Shown: positions 32,231-40,441, counted from the stretch's first letter. The stretch is DNA of 64,000 bases from Streptomyces sp. NRRL F-5630 (GCF_000719475.1 NZ_JOGO01000022.1:23315-87314); one strand, 5' to 3'. Program-made: numbers and translations. Notes: generated by a model from the letters alone, not told the origin.

Positions 32231-32256
32231 TCACAAGGTACGGGGATACCCAAGAG

Positions 32257-32285
32257 ATGTAAAGGCTTAGGTAAAGGGAATCCAA
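32257..32285 (-). promoter_or_regulatory. terC promoter
   Basis: Minus strand TTGGAT (32280-32285), 17-base spacer, TTACAT (32257-32262), placing the start of transcription just ahead of the riboswitch. This 60-base patch is AT-rich for the region. Confidence 0.6.
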
Positions 32286-32410
32286 AAGGTGCAGGTGGGA
32301 GGCGGTACTGAAAAGCCGGCCCCCCGCCTGTTCCCTCGCCGCTCCCCCGCACGCGCGGCAGGGGCTTCCCGCTCCGGGAGCCCCTCGGCGAGGGGCTCCC
32401 GGATTCACGC

Positions 32411-32553
32411 GTTCGCGCCACCGGAGCTTCCGGATGTACACGCTCGCGGCGCCGGGGCTTCCGTGTGCGCTCGTTCGCGGCGCCTAGGCTTCCGGGTGCG
32501 CGCGCTCGCGGCGCCGGGGCTACCGGGTGCGCGCGCTCGCGGCGCCGGGCTCT
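32411..32553. repeat. 31-bp tandem repeat, five units
   Basis: Units with core GCTCGCGGCGCCGGGGCTTC start at 32411, 32442, 32473, 32504 and 32535, exactly 31 bases apart. The outer copies are the most diverged. The array ends at the stop of the TerD gene. The 32286-32410 stretch before it holds GC-rich hairpins such as GGGAGCCCCTCG / CGAGGGGCTCCC but no gene. Confidence 0.9.
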
Positions 32554-33140
32554 CAGAGCAGCGGCAGGATCGCCGGGACGAGGTCCTGGAAGGTGCGGCC
32601 CTGGGCGGGCGTGCCGAGCGCGGTCATCCGCCAGCCGCCGTTGGCGCGGTGCACCTTCGCCATGATCTGCGCGGTGTACGGGCCGCCGCCCGCCAGGGTG
32701 TGCCGGGCCAGCTCCTGCCCCGTCGTCTCGTCGACGAGCCGGCAGAAGGCGTTCTGGACCTCCTGGAAGGTCTGGCCGGTGAAGGAATTCACCGTGAAGA
32801 CGATCTGGTCGATCTCGGCGGGCACCCGCTGGAGGTCCACGAGGATCGATTCGTCGTCGTCCCCCTGCCCCGCTCCCCCGACGAGGTTGTCCCCGGTGTG
32901 CCGGATCGAGCCGTCGTTGCTCGTCAGGTGCTGGAAAAAGACGACGTCGACGGACCTCTTCCCGCTGAAGAGCACGGCGGAGGCGTCCAGGTCGATCTCC
33001 CGGGGCCGCATGAGCGACCCGAGCAGTCCCTTCTTGCGGGGCGCGGCCTGCCAGCCGAGCCCCATCCGGACCGCCGTCAGCGCTCCTCCGTCACCCTTCT
33101 CCAGGCTGATGCCCTGTCCCTTGGCCAAGTTGACCGTCAT
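32553..33140 (-). CDS. TerD-family protein (calcium-binding stress protein)
   Basis: 195 residues from ATG 33140 (MTVNLAKGQGISLEKG). The family's acidic calcium-site motifs are seen as 'REIDLDASAVLF' and 'HTGDNLVGGAGQGDDDESILVDL', followed by the 'QIVFTVNSFTGQTFQEVQNAFCRLVD' strand-helix. TerD proteins are cytoplasmic and implicated in tellurite and oxidative stress and in Streptomyces differentiation. It is slightly unusual in having 'APRKKGLLGSLMRP' inserted after the first strand, as in one Streptomyces subgroup. terC lies 474 bases downstream behind its own riboswitch. Confidence 0.93.
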   Translation of the reverse strand: MTVNLAKGQGISLEKGDGGALTAVRMGLGWQAAPRKKGLLGSLMRPREIDLDASAVLFSGKRSVDVVFFQHLTSNDGSIRHTGDNLVGGAGQGDDDESILVDLQRVPAEIDQIVFTVNSFTGQTFQEVQNAFCRLVDETTGQELARHTLAGGGPYTAQIMAKVHRANGGWRMTALGTPAQGRTFQDLVPAILPLL

Positions 33141-33457
33141 GTGTCCCCACCTTCCGAGCTGCGTCACAGAGCGCTCCCCCGTAGAGCGCCCCCACGACCC
33201 TCGCACGACGGCGGGCCCCGGCGCAGCCCCCGCACGACGGATTGTGGCCGTCCCGGGACACGGAGGCGGACCGTGTGACCCGGGCGGATGACCCGGTCAG
33301 CCACAGGGCCCGGATCATCCGCCCGAGGGACGCGGTTCGGCGGCGGTCAGCGAGGAACGGAACCGCCCGGCGGCGCCCCCTCGGAGCTGCGGACGCCCGA
33401 GGGGGCGCCTACGGGCGGCACGCCCTCGCCCGTCGTGGCCCCGCAGCCCCGTATCCC
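33141..33457. other. 317-bp intergenic region uvrB to TerD gene
   Basis: No gene. It contains the uvrB terminator and a 10-base direct repeat CGCACGACGG near 33200 and 33230. The TerD promoter was not identified. Confidence 0.5.
33372..33409 (-). terminator. Strong terminator after uvrB
   Basis: Perfect 12-bp stem GGCGCCCCCTCG / CGAGGGGGCGCC, flanked by CCGCCC / GGGCGG, about 50 bases past the uvrB stop on the minus strand. Confidence 0.85.
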
Positions 33458-35611
33458 TCAGGCGACCCCCGCCTCCTTCATCTGCCGCAGTTCCTTCTTC
33501 ATTTCGGAGACCTCGTCGCGCAGCCGGGCGGCCACCTCGAACTGGAGGTCGGCGGCGGCGGCCCGCATCCGGTCTGTCATCTCCTCGATCTGCTGGGCGA
33601 GAGCGGCACCCGGCTGGTCGGTCGGCACGCTCGCGGCCTTGCCCTTCTTGCCCTTGCCCTTCGCCGCCTTGCCCGTGTCGGCCGTCGCCTTGCCGCCGAG
33701 CGCGGGCACGGGCGTCTTGGCGGCCTTGCCCTCCTTGCCCTGCCGGTACCCCGTACCGAGCAGCGAGTCGGTGTCCACCTCCTCGCGCGCGATCGAGGCG
33801 ACGATGTCGTTGATCTTCTTACGCAGCGGCTGCGGGTCGATACCGCGCTCGGTGTTGTACGCGATCTGCTTGGCGCGGCGCCGGTTGGTCTCGTCGATGG
33901 CCCGTTCCATCGCGGGCGTGATCTTGTCCGCGTACATGTGGACCTGCCCGGAGACGTTGCGGGCGGCGCGTCCGATGGTCTGGATGAGCGAGGTCCCCGA
34001 GCGCAGGAAGCCCTCCTTGTCGGCGTCGAGGATCGCGACGAGGGAGACCTCGGGGAGGTCGAGGCCCTCGCGGAGCAGGTTGATGCCGACGAGGACGTCG
34101 TACTCCCCGGCCCGCAGCTCGCGCAGCAACTCGACGCGCCGCAGCGTGTCGACGTCGCTGTGCAGGTAGCGGACGTTGATGCCGAGTTCGAGGAAGTAGT
34201 CGGTGAGGTCCTCGGCCATCTTCTTGGTGAGCGTCGTGACGAGGACGCGCTCGTCCCTCTCGGTGCGCTCGCGGATCTCGTGGACGAGGTCGTCGATCTG
34301 GCCCTCGGTGGGCTTGACGACGATCTCGGGGTCGACGAGGCCGGTCGGGCGGATGATCTGCTCCACGAAGCCGTCCGAGCGGGACAGCTCGTAGTTCCCC
34401 GGCGTCGCGGAGAGGTACACCGCCTGGCCGATGCGCTTCTGGAACTCCTCCCACTTCAACGGCCGGTTGTCCAGCGCGGAGGGGAGGCGGAAGCCGTGGT
34501 CGACGAGCGTGCGCTTGCGGGAGGCGTCGCCCTCGTACATCGCACCGATCTGCGGGACGGTGACGTGGGACTCGTCGATGACGAGGAGGAAGTCCTCGGG
34601 GAAGTAGTCGAGCAGGGTGTTCGGCGGCGAGCCGGGCTCGCGGTCGTCGAAGTGCATCGAGTAGTTCTCCACGCCGGAACAGGTGCCGATCTGGCGGAGC
34701 ATCTCGATGTCATACGTCGTCCGCATCCGCAGCCGCTGCGCCTCCAGGAGCTTGCCCTGATTCTCCAGCTCGGCGAGCCGTCCTTCCAGCTCCTTCTCGA
34801 TGCCGCTGATCGCCCGTTCCATGCGCTCGGGACCCGCGATGTAGTGCGAGGCCGGGAAGACGTACACCTGCTGGTCGTCGCTGATGACCTCGCCGGTGAG
34901 CGGGTGGAGCAGGGAGAGGGCCTCGATCTCGTCGCCGAACATCTCGATGCGGACGGCGAGCTCCTCGTACACCGGGAAGATCTCGATCGTGTCGCCGCGC
35001 ACGCGGAAAGTGCCGCGCGTGAAGGCGACGTCGTTGCGCGTGTACTGGATGTCGACGAAGCGGCGCAGCAGCTCGTCGCGGTCCACCTCGTCACCGACCT
35101 TGAGGGGGACCATGCGGTCCACGTACTCCTGCGGCGTACCGAGACCGTAGATGCAGGAGACGGAGGCGACGACCACGACGTCCCTGCGGGTGAGCAGCGA
35201 GTTCGTCGCCGAGTGCCGCAGCCGCTCCACCTCCTCGTTGATCGAGGAGTCCTTCTCGATGTAGGTGTCCGACTGCGGGACGTACGCCTCCGGCTGGTAG
35301 TAGTCGTAGTACGAGACGAAGTACTCGACCGCGTTGTTCGGGAGCAGCTCGCGGAACTCGTTGGCGAGCTGGGCCGCGAGGGTCTTGTTGGGCGCCATGA
35401 CGAGGGTCGGGCGCTGGAGCCGCTCGATCATCCACGCGGTGGTCGCCGACTTGCCGGTGCCGGTCGCGCCGAGCAGGACGACGTCCTTCTCCCCGCCCTT
35501 GACGCGCTTCTCCAGCTCGGCGATGGCGGTGGGCTGGTCACCGCTGGGCGAGTACGGGCTGACGACCTCGAAAGGCGCCACCGTGCGTTCGATCTGAGTT
35601 ACGGGCCGCAT
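33458..35611 (-). CDS. uvrB: Excinuclease ABC subunit B
   Basis: Helicase-like subunit that verifies damage and loads UvrC. 717 residues from ATG 35611 ([20 protein letters not shown]). Walker A '[16 protein letters not shown]', the beta-hairpin '[21 protein letters not shown]', Walker B '[11 protein letters not shown]', helicase motif VI '[12 protein letters not shown]' and the C-terminal UVR helix '[28 protein letters not shown]' are all present. A ~60-residue Lys/Ala-rich linker precedes the UVR helix. The -10 box ends seven bases before ATG 35611, so the GGAGG there lies upstream of the transcript and translation is probably leaderless. Confidence 0.96.
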   Translation of the reverse strand: MRPVTQIERTVAPFEVVSPYSPSGDQPTAIAELEKRVKGGEKDVVLLGATGTGKSATTAWMIERLQRPTLVMAPNKTLAAQLANEFRELLPNNAVEYFVSYYDYYQPEAYVPQSDTYIEKDSSINEEVERLRHSATNSLLTRRDVVVVASVSCIYGLGTPQEYVDRMVPLKVGDEVDRDELLRRFVDIQYTRNDVAFTRGTFRVRGDTIEIFPVYEELAVRIEMFGDEIEALSLLHPLTGEVISDDQQVYVFPASHYIAGPERMERAISGIEKELEGRLAELENQGKLLEAQRLRMRTTYDIEMLRQIGTCSGVENYSMHFDDREPGSPPNTLLDYFPEDFLLVIDESHVTVPQIGAMYEGDASRKRTLVDHGFRLPSALDNRPLKWEEFQKRIGQAVYLSATPGNYELSRSDGFVEQIIRPTGLVDPEIVVKPTEGQIDDLVHEIRERTERDERVLVTTLTKKMAEDLTDYFLELGINVRYLHSDVDTLRRVELLRELRAGEYDVLVGINLLREGLDLPEVSLVAILDADKEGFLRSGTSLIQTIGRAARNVSGQVHMYADKITPAMERAIDETNRRRAKQIAYNTERGIDPQPLRKKINDIVASIAREEVDTDSLLGTGYRQGKEGKAAKTPVPALGGKATADTGKAAKGKGKKGKAASVPTDQPGAALAQQIEEMTDRMRAAAADLQFEVAARLRDEVSEMKKELRQMKEAGVA

Positions 35612-36036
35612 GTCCTCCACGGTACGACCGACCACTGACAAGCGGCCCGCCGAACGGGGGACACCGCGCCGGGGAACTGGCCCGAGCCGCGCGGGGAAGG
35701 GCCGGACCGCGCGCGGGCGGGGAGCGCGCGCCCCCGGCGTGGGCGGCGCGCCGTTCGATTCCGGCCGTGCCCCGGTGACCCGGGGTCCCCGCGCCGCGGG
35801 GGCCGCCGTGCGGTGCGGTACGGGCGGTGACCGCGCGCCCTGTACGCCCTCTGCGCTCTCGTATGCGCCCATACCTCCCTGACCTGGGCTTTCCTCGGCG
35901 GCGCGCGGGAGCCGCCCCGGGGTGCGTCCGACCGGTCGCGCTCCGTTCGGGGTGTGGCCATCGCGCATCTGTCTGCGCGCACCCCGCAGCGGTCACCCTC
36001 CTACTGTCAGTGATCCCGCTCACCCCAGGAGCCTTC
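35612..36036. other. 425-bp divergent intergenic region uvrB/glpQ2
   Basis: Contains the uvrB damage-type promoter at its left end. On the glpQ2 side a TACTGT at 36003-36008 may be a -10, with GGTCACC at about 35991 in the spacer, but no PHO box in 11-base register. No gene between. Confidence 0.5.
35619..35641 (-). promoter_or_regulatory. RecA-NDp/PafBC-type promoter of uvrB
   Basis: Minus strand TTGTCAGTGG, 7 bases, TACCGT, then 7 bases to ATG 35611. This is a full match to the mycobacterial RecA-independent damage promoter (TTGTCRGTG-N8-TANNNT). Confidence 0.85.
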
Positions 36037-36921
36037 TTGTCCGCACGAGCCGCAACAGCAGTGACCGTCGCGATCCTCGGCAGCGGAGTCCTCGTGGGCC
36101 TCCCCGCCGCGACCGCCACGGCAGCCGACAACGCCCACAGCCCCGCCGGAATCACCGTCGTGGGACACCGCGGCGCGCCCGCCTACGCGCCCGAGAACAC
36201 CCTGCCCTCCGTCGAGAAGGCGGCCGAGCTCGGGTTCCGCTGGGTGGAGAACGATGTCCAGCGCACCAAGGACGGCGAACTGATCGTCCTGCACGACACG
36301 ACCCTCACCCGTACGACCGACGTGGAGCAGGTCTTCCCCGACCGCGCGCCGTGGAACGTGCGCGACTTCACCGCGGCGGAGATCGCGCGGCTCGACGCGG
36401 GGGCCTGGTACGACCCTTCCTTCGCCGGTACGCGCATCCCGACCCTGAAGGAGTACCTGGACGAGATCACCCACACCCACCAGAACCTGATCCTGGAGCT
36501 GAAGAGCCCCGATCTCTACCCGGGCATCGAAGCCGAGACCCTGGCCCAGCTGCGGAACAGCGGCTGGCTCGACCGCGGGCACGTGCGGCACCGCCTGGTG
36601 GTGCAGAGCTTCGACGCGAAGAGCGTCAAGGAGGTGCACAAGCAGCGGCCCGACGTGAAGACCGGTTTCCTCGGCACGCCGACGCAGGCGCGGCTGCCCG
36701 AGTACGCCCGCTTCGCCGATCAGATCAATCCCTCGCACACGACGATCGGTGCGGACTGGGTCGCGGCGGCGCACGCGCTGAAGGGCCCGCACGACAAGCC
36801 ACTGGAGGTCTTCACCTGGACCGTCGACACCCCGGACGACACGGTGGCGGCGGCGGACAAGGGCGTGGACGGCATCATCAGCAACGCCCCCGACGTCGTG
36901 CGCGACGCGCTGGGCGACTGA
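36037..36921 (+). CDS. glpQ2: Secreted glycerophosphodiester phosphodiesterase
   Basis: Hydrolyses glycerophosphodiesters to glycerol 3-phosphate and an alcohol outside the cell. 294 residues from TTG 36037, chosen because GGAG lies six bases before it and a signal peptide starts there (SARAATAVTVAILGSGVLVGLPAATATAA). Active-site motifs are 'VVGHRGAPAYAPENTLPS' and 'WVENDVQRTKDGELIVLHDTTLTRTT', then 'ILELKSPDLYPG' and 'VFTWTVDTPDD'. It corresponds to the GlpQ2 type of S. coelicolor, which is phosphate-regulated. A perfect terminator follows. Confidence 0.9.
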   Translation: MSARAATAVTVAILGSGVLVGLPAATATAADNAHSPAGITVVGHRGAPAYAPENTLPSVEKAAELGFRWVENDVQRTKDGELIVLHDTTLTRTTDVEQVFPDRAPWNVRDFTAAEIARLDAGAWYDPSFAGTRIPTLKEYLDEITHTHQNLILELKSPDLYPGIEAETLAQLRNSGWLDRGHVRHRLVVQSFDAKSVKEVHKQRPDVKTGFLGTPTQARLPEYARFADQINPSHTTIGADWVAAAHALKGPHDKPLEVFTWTVDTPDDTVAAADKGVDGIISNAPDVVRDALGD

Positions 36922-36935
36922 CGGGCACCGGCGGC

Positions 36936-36963
36936 GGCTGACCAGGGAAACACCTGGTCAGCC
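36936..36963 (+). terminator. Terminator after glpQ2
   Basis: Perfect 11-bp stem GGCTGACCAGG / CCTGGTCAGCC with a 6-base loop, 15 bases after the stop. Confidence 0.85.
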
Positions 36964-36978
36964 GTGGTGGCGGGGGTC

Positions 36979-37001
36979 TTGTCAGTGGGCGGCCGTACGG
37001 T
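36979..37001 (+). promoter_or_regulatory. RecA-NDp/PafBC-type promoter of ogt
   Basis: TTGTCAGTGG (36979-36988), 7 bases, TACGGT (36996-37001), then 6 bases to ATG 37008. It squeezes in just after the glpQ2 terminator. Confidence 0.85.
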
Positions 37002-37007
37002 GTGCGC

Positions 37008-37613
37008 ATGAACAGTGACACGTCCGCGGCGTCCGGGACCCAGGGCCCCCTTCCGGAGCGCGCCGGCGCCCCGGAAGGTCCCCGGGGCTGGACGTCGGTG
37101 GTGGTGGAGAGCCCGATCGGGCCGCTCCTCCTGGCGGCGACGGCCGCCGGTCTGGTCCGGGTCGCCTTCCACGCGCACGCGCGGACGGCGGCCGGGGAGC
37201 GGGAGGCGCTCGCCGCCCGTCTCGGCGGCCCGGAGGACGCCACGACGGGGGCGGTCGCGGTGGAGGCGGCGGGCGAGGCGCTGGGCAGGTACTTCGCGGG
37301 GGACGGCGAGCTCGGCGCGCAGCGGCTGGACTGGTCGCTCGTCACCGGTTTTCAGCGCGAGGTGCTGCGGGTCCTGGCGGCGGAGGTGCCGTTCGGGGCG
37401 GTCGTCGGATACGGGGAGCTGGCGCGCAGGGTCGGGCAGCCCGGCGCGGCGCAGGCCGTGGGTCTGGCGATGGGGGCCAATCCGCTCCCGCTCTTCGTGG
37501 CCTGTCACCGGGTGGTGGAGCGGGACGGCGGGATCGGGGGCTTCGGAGGCGGCGTGGAGACGAAGCGGCAGTTGCTGGCGCTGGAGGGGGTGCTGCCGCA
37601 GCCCTTGTTCTGA
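37008..37613 (+). CDS. ogt: Methylated-DNA--[protein]-cysteine S-methyltransferase
   Basis: Suicide repair protein that takes alkyl groups from O6-alkylguanine. 201 residues from ATG 37008; GTG 37002 is in frame, but the promoter spacing favours the ATG as the first base of the mRNA. The C-terminal winged-helix domain has 'TGFQREVLRVLAAEVPFG' and 'VGYGELARRVGQPGAAQAVGLAMGANP'. The acceptor Cys166 is in 'VACHRVV'; the usual Pro before it is Ala, as in some family members. The first 30 residues are a Gly/Pro-rich extension. The damage-type promoter fits the repair role. Confidence 0.92.
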   Translation: MNSDTSAASGTQGPLPERAGAPEGPRGWTSVVVESPIGPLLLAATAAGLVRVAFHAHARTAAGEREALAARLGGPEDATTGAVAVEAAGEALGRYFAGDGELGAQRLDWSLVTGFQREVLRVLAAEVPFGAVVGYGELARRVGQPGAAQAVGLAMGANPLPLFVACHRVVERDGGIGGFGGGVETKRQLLALEGVLPQPLF

Positions 37614-37755
37614 GTGGCGGGGCCTGGGAGGGGGGAGCCGGGGGTCCGGGCCGCCCGACGGGATGCGGAGGCGGGGCGTCCGGGGGCGTGGCGCGCGGAG
37701 GCCGTGGGGAGATCGCTCCGGGCAGTCCTGGGGACGCGTGGGCGTCTGGGGGCCG

Positions 37756-38397
37756 TCAGTCCTGGGGGACGCGGCGGGCCGGGTGGCGGGGGTCGTCCGT
37801 GCGGACGACGAGGTCGGCCACGTCGAGGGGGGTCTGCTCGGCTTCGTAGCGGGCGAAGGCGGGGAGGGTCCAGTGCTCCTCCTCGGGGGTGCGGCGGCGC
37901 AGTGCCGCCTCGGTGAGGGAGAGATGGACACCGAGGTCGAAGGGGAACCAGTGACCGAAGAGGAAGGGGCCGTGGAGGAGGAGGAAGCCGCCGGGCGGCA
38001 GGATGACGTACGGGGTGCGGGTCGCGCGGTCGGTGACGGGGTCCCACAGGTCGGGCAGGACGCGGCCGCTCCCACCCGGGTCGAGCGGGGCGAAGACCTC
38101 CCGCCACAGGGCCGGGGTGTCGAACCAGCCGGCGAGGTAGCTGTCGGGGTCGTGGTGGCCGTGCTCGAAGCGGAGCGAGGCGGGGCGCAGGAAGCCGCTC
38201 GTGGCGAGGGGCAGCGCGGGCCGGCCCGCCGCGCGCAGCGCTTCGGCGAGCCGTTCGGCGAGAGCCTCGGGGCGGGCGGCGGGAGCACCGTCGAGTGCCA
38301 CCCGGACATGGGCGCCGCCGTCAGCGGGAGTGAGCGCGAGCAGTCGCTCGGTGAGGTCCTCGGTCAGGCGTTCCCAGGTGATCGCTTCGAATCGCAC
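37756..38397 (-). CDS. Uridine kinase-like protein with a degenerate P-loop
   Basis: 213 residues from GTG 38397 (MRFEAITWERLTEDLTERLLALTP). It resembles proteins annotated as uridine kinase in Streptomyces, with a conserved 'WFDTPALWREVFAPLDPGGSGRVLPDLWDP' core and 'TPYVILPPGGFLLLHGPFLFG'. At the place of the P-loop it reads 'VALDGAPAARPEAL', with no GK(S/T), so ATP binding of the classical type is doubtful. Real substrate unknown. It is convergent with ogt. Confidence 0.82.
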   Translation of the reverse strand: MRFEAITWERLTEDLTERLLALTPADGGAHVRVALDGAPAARPEALAERLAEALRAAGRPALPLATSGFLRPASLRFEHGHHDPDSYLAGWFDTPALWREVFAPLDPGGSGRVLPDLWDPVTDRATRTPYVILPPGGFLLLHGPFLFGHWFPFDLGVHLSLTEAALRRRTPEEEHWTLPAFARYEAEQTPLDVADLVVRTDDPRHPARRVPQD

Positions 38398-38708
38398 GGG
38401 TCCATGGTGACGCAGGCGGCGGGGGTTCACGGGCGCGGGGCGCGGCCGGGGGCGGCGTGGGCCCACTGGCGGGGATCGCGCTGCCGGTGAGGCGGCGGGG
38501 CTCCACGAGCCGGGATCGCGCCGCCGGAGAGGCGGCGGGACTCACGGCCGGGGTCGTGGCGGCGGAGAGGCGGCGAGCCTGGCGACCGGGGCCGCACTGC
38601 CGGGGGCCGAGACGAAAGACGGGGGCGCGCTGTGGCACGCCCCCGGAGAAGCTACCCGGGACAAGGCCCCGGGTGCGGAGGAGATCGGAGAAGGGGAAAC
38701 GGAGGAGA
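38398..38708. repeat. 311-bp spacer with a ~39-bp imperfect tandem repeat (38471-38600)
   Basis: Units opening GGG(A/G)TCG and containing GGCGGAGAGGCGGCG-like sequence start near 38472, 38512, 38551 and 38589 (spacing 40, 39, 38). No gene in the spacer; the DUF397 terminator lies at its right end. Confidence 0.75.
38620..38645 (-). terminator. Terminator after the XRE-DUF397 pair
   Basis: 8-bp stem CGGGGGCG / CGCCCCCG with a 10-base loop, about 60 bases past the DUF397 stop. Confidence 0.65.
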
Positions 38709-38951
38709 TCAGGAGAGAAGGAAGTCGGCCTGTCCGGCCTTGGCTCCCTGGATGAAGGCGGTGATCTCCGCCGGGGTGTAGATGAGGGCGGGCCCTTCTG
38801 GATCGGAGGACTGGCGGAAAGCGATCCTGCCGTCGTCGAGTTTCATCGCCTCGACGCAGTTCCCCCCGTTGCCGCCGCTCCACGGCTTGCGCCACCCCGC
38901 GTCGCCGAGTTGGGCGGCGGGCATGCCGTTGTATATCCGGACGCGGTCCAT
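38709..38951 (-). CDS. DUF397 protein
   Basis: 80 residues (MDRVRIYNGMPAAQLGDAGWRKPWSGGNGGNCVEAMKLDDG...). The 'W-x-K-S/P-x-S-G-x-x-G-x-C-V-E' pattern and the end 'LIYTPAEITAFIQGAKAGQADFLL' are the DUF397 hallmarks. In Streptomyces these small acidic proteins pair with WhiJ-like XRE regulators and counteract or tune them. Its ATG follows the regulator's stop with no gap. Confidence 0.93.
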   Translation of the reverse strand: MDRVRIYNGMPAAQLGDAGWRKPWSGGNGGNCVEAMKLDDGRIAFRQSSDPEGPALIYTPAEITAFIQGAKAGQADFLLS

Positions 38952-39812
38952 TCACAGCTCCTTGCGGACATCCCTCAGGATCTCCTTTGTGCGTTGTGCA
39001 GTGGCGGCATGTGCCGCCATGTGGTCCATGACCTCCAGATACGTGGCGACTTCCGGCCGGCTGTCGAGGTAGACGGCGCCGGTCAGGTACTCCACGAAGA
39101 CCATGTCCGGAAGTTCGGGCATGGGGAAGCGGAAGAGCACGAAGGGACCGAAGGTGCCGGGGTGGGGCCCGGCACTGAACTCGGCGATCTGGAGGGTCAC
39201 GTTGGGCAGCGCGGTGACGTCGAGCAGGTGGTCGATCTGCCGGCGCATGACCGCCGCGTCCCCCGCCGGACGGCGCACCACCGTTTCGTCCACGACGTAC
39301 CACAGGCGTGGCGCGTCCTCGCGTACGAGGAGCTTCTGGCGTCTCAGTCGCAGGTCGACGTGACGCTCTATCTCCTCCGGCTCGCTGCGCCCGAGCGAAC
39401 CGGCCCGCATGACGGCCCGCGCGTACTCCTCGGTCTGGAGCAGGCCCGGCACGAAGTGCGGTTCGTAGTTGCGGATGAGGCTCGCGGCCCCCTCCAGACT
39501 CACGTGCATGCTGAACCAGTTGGGCAGCACACCGTGGTAACGCTGCCACCAGCCCGGCTTGTTGGCGTCCTCGGCGAGCGTGACGAAGGTTTCGATCTCC
39601 TCCGGCGACGCCCCGTACGACTGGAGGAGGAGCTGGAGGTACGGAATCCTCAGCGCGACCTCCGCCGTCTCCATGCGCCGGACCGTGGCCGGTGCGACGC
39701 GCAAGACCCTGGCCGCCTGTTCACGACTGAAGCCCGCGTGCTCGCGCAGGTCCTGGAGCCGCCGCCCCAACACCACCTGGCCCACGGTCGGCGCGGACCT
39801 CGGTTCGCTCAC
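38952..39812 (-). CDS. WhiJ-like XRE-family transcriptional regulator
   Basis: 286 residues from GTG 39812, with GGAGG five bases upstream. The N-terminal helix-turn-helix is 'LGRRLQDLREHAGFSREQAARVLRVAPATVRRMETAEV', followed by the DUF5753 sensor domain (about 100-280) with 'HFVPGLLQTEEYARAVMR' and 'VLFRFPMPELPDMVFVEYLTGAVYLD'. It belongs to the WhiJ paralogue family that Streptomyces holds in many copies. It is divergent from an anti-sigma-type ATPase, with inverted repeats between them. Confidence 0.94.
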   Translation of the reverse strand: MSEPRSAPTVGQVVLGRRLQDLREHAGFSREQAARVLRVAPATVRRMETAEVALRIPYLQLLLQSYGASPEEIETFVTLAEDANKPGWWQRYHGVLPNWFSMHVSLEGAASLIRNYEPHFVPGLLQTEEYARAVMRAGSLGRSEPEEIERHVDLRLRRQKLLVREDAPRLWYVVDETVVRRPAGDAAVMRRQIDHLLDVTALPNVTLQIAEFSAGPHPGTFGPFVLFRFPMPELPDMVFVEYLTGAVYLDSRPEVATYLEVMDHMAAHAATAQRTKEILRDVRKEL

Positions 39813-39842
39813 GTCGACCTCCCCTTCGCGAACAGTTCCCGA

Positions 39843-39897
39843 GCAGTGTGCCATGCGCCGCAACCCCAGCACACTGCACTCTGCATTTTTCAGAGTG
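39843..39897. promoter_or_regulatory. Two inverted repeats between the XRE regulator and the ATPase gene
   Basis: GCAGTGTGC (39843-39851) pairs with GCACACTGC (39869-39877). CACTCTG (39877-39883) pairs with CAGAGTG (39891-39897) around an AT-rich loop. They sit between the divergent starts and are likely operators of the WhiJ-like regulator. Confidence 0.55.
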
Positions 39898-39901
39898 ACC
39901 C

Positions 39902-39930
39902 TTGCCAAGTGTTCGCGCCGGGGAGATAGT
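39902..39930 (+). promoter_or_regulatory. Promoter of the ATPase gene, leaderless
   Basis: TTGCCA (39902-39907), 17-base spacer, GATAGT (39925-39930), then 7 bases to GTG 39938. Confidence 0.55.
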
Positions 39931-39937
39931 GGCACAC

Positions 39938-40441
39938 GTGATTCCGTCCGCTCCGTTAATCACCCCCCAGACCGGTGAGCGTTGTGCGAGCTTCGAACTC
40001 GCCGCTCACCCGGGCTCCGCCGCCCAGGCCCGGCGGCTCACCCGCGCGCAGCTCGACGGCTGGTCGGCGCCCGAGGAGACGTGCGAGGCGGCGACCCTGA
40101 TCGTCTCGGAACTCGTCACCAACGCCCTTGTCCACACGGGCAGCCGGCACATCGTGTGCGAGCTGCGCGAGGTGGAGCCGCAGGAACGGGGCCCACGACA
40201 GGCCCTCGGTCCCCTCAAGCGGGCGAGCGGTGCGGCGGACGGGGTGCGCCTGCGGATAGCGGTGCGCGACGAGGGGCAGTGCGGGAGACAGCCCGCGAGT
40301 CCCCGGCAGGACCCGCATGACGAGCACGGGCGCGGCCTCTTCCTGGTCTCCGCCATGAGCCTGTCCTGGGGGACGCAAGAGGCGGAACAGGGTTCCGGCC
40401 TGGTCGTGTGGGCCGAGTTGTCGTGGGAAGAGGCACGCTGA
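39938..40441 (+). CDS. Anti-sigma-factor-type ATP-binding protein (SpoIIAB/RsbW-like)
   Basis: 167 residues from GTG 39938 (MIPSAPLITPQTGERCASFEL); GTG 39929 and TTG 39902 are in frame but lie within the proposed promoter. The GHKL fold shows the N-box 'IVSELVTNALVHTGSR', the G1 box 'IAVRDEGQCG' and the G2 box 'DEHGRGLFLVSAMS'. This is the third standard member of a whiJ-like cluster, where such kinases are thought to act on partner proteins by binding or phosphorylation. The next gene starts one base after the stop. Confidence 0.9.
   Translation: MIPSAPLITPQTGERCASFELAAHPGSAAQARRLTRAQLDGWSAPEETCEAATLIVSELVTNALVHTGSRHIVCELREVEPQERGPRQALGPLKRASGAADGVRLRIAVRDEGQCGRQPASPRQDPHDEHGRGLFLVSAMSLSWGTQEAEQGSGLVVWAELSWEEAR

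Noticed and set aside
32411..32553. CRISPR array
   Set aside because: The units are contiguous tandem repeats with no unique spacers and no cas genes nearby.
35990..36030. PHO box upstream of glpQ2
   Set aside because: GGTCACC and GCTCACC are 27 bases apart, not in the 11-base register of a PHO box.
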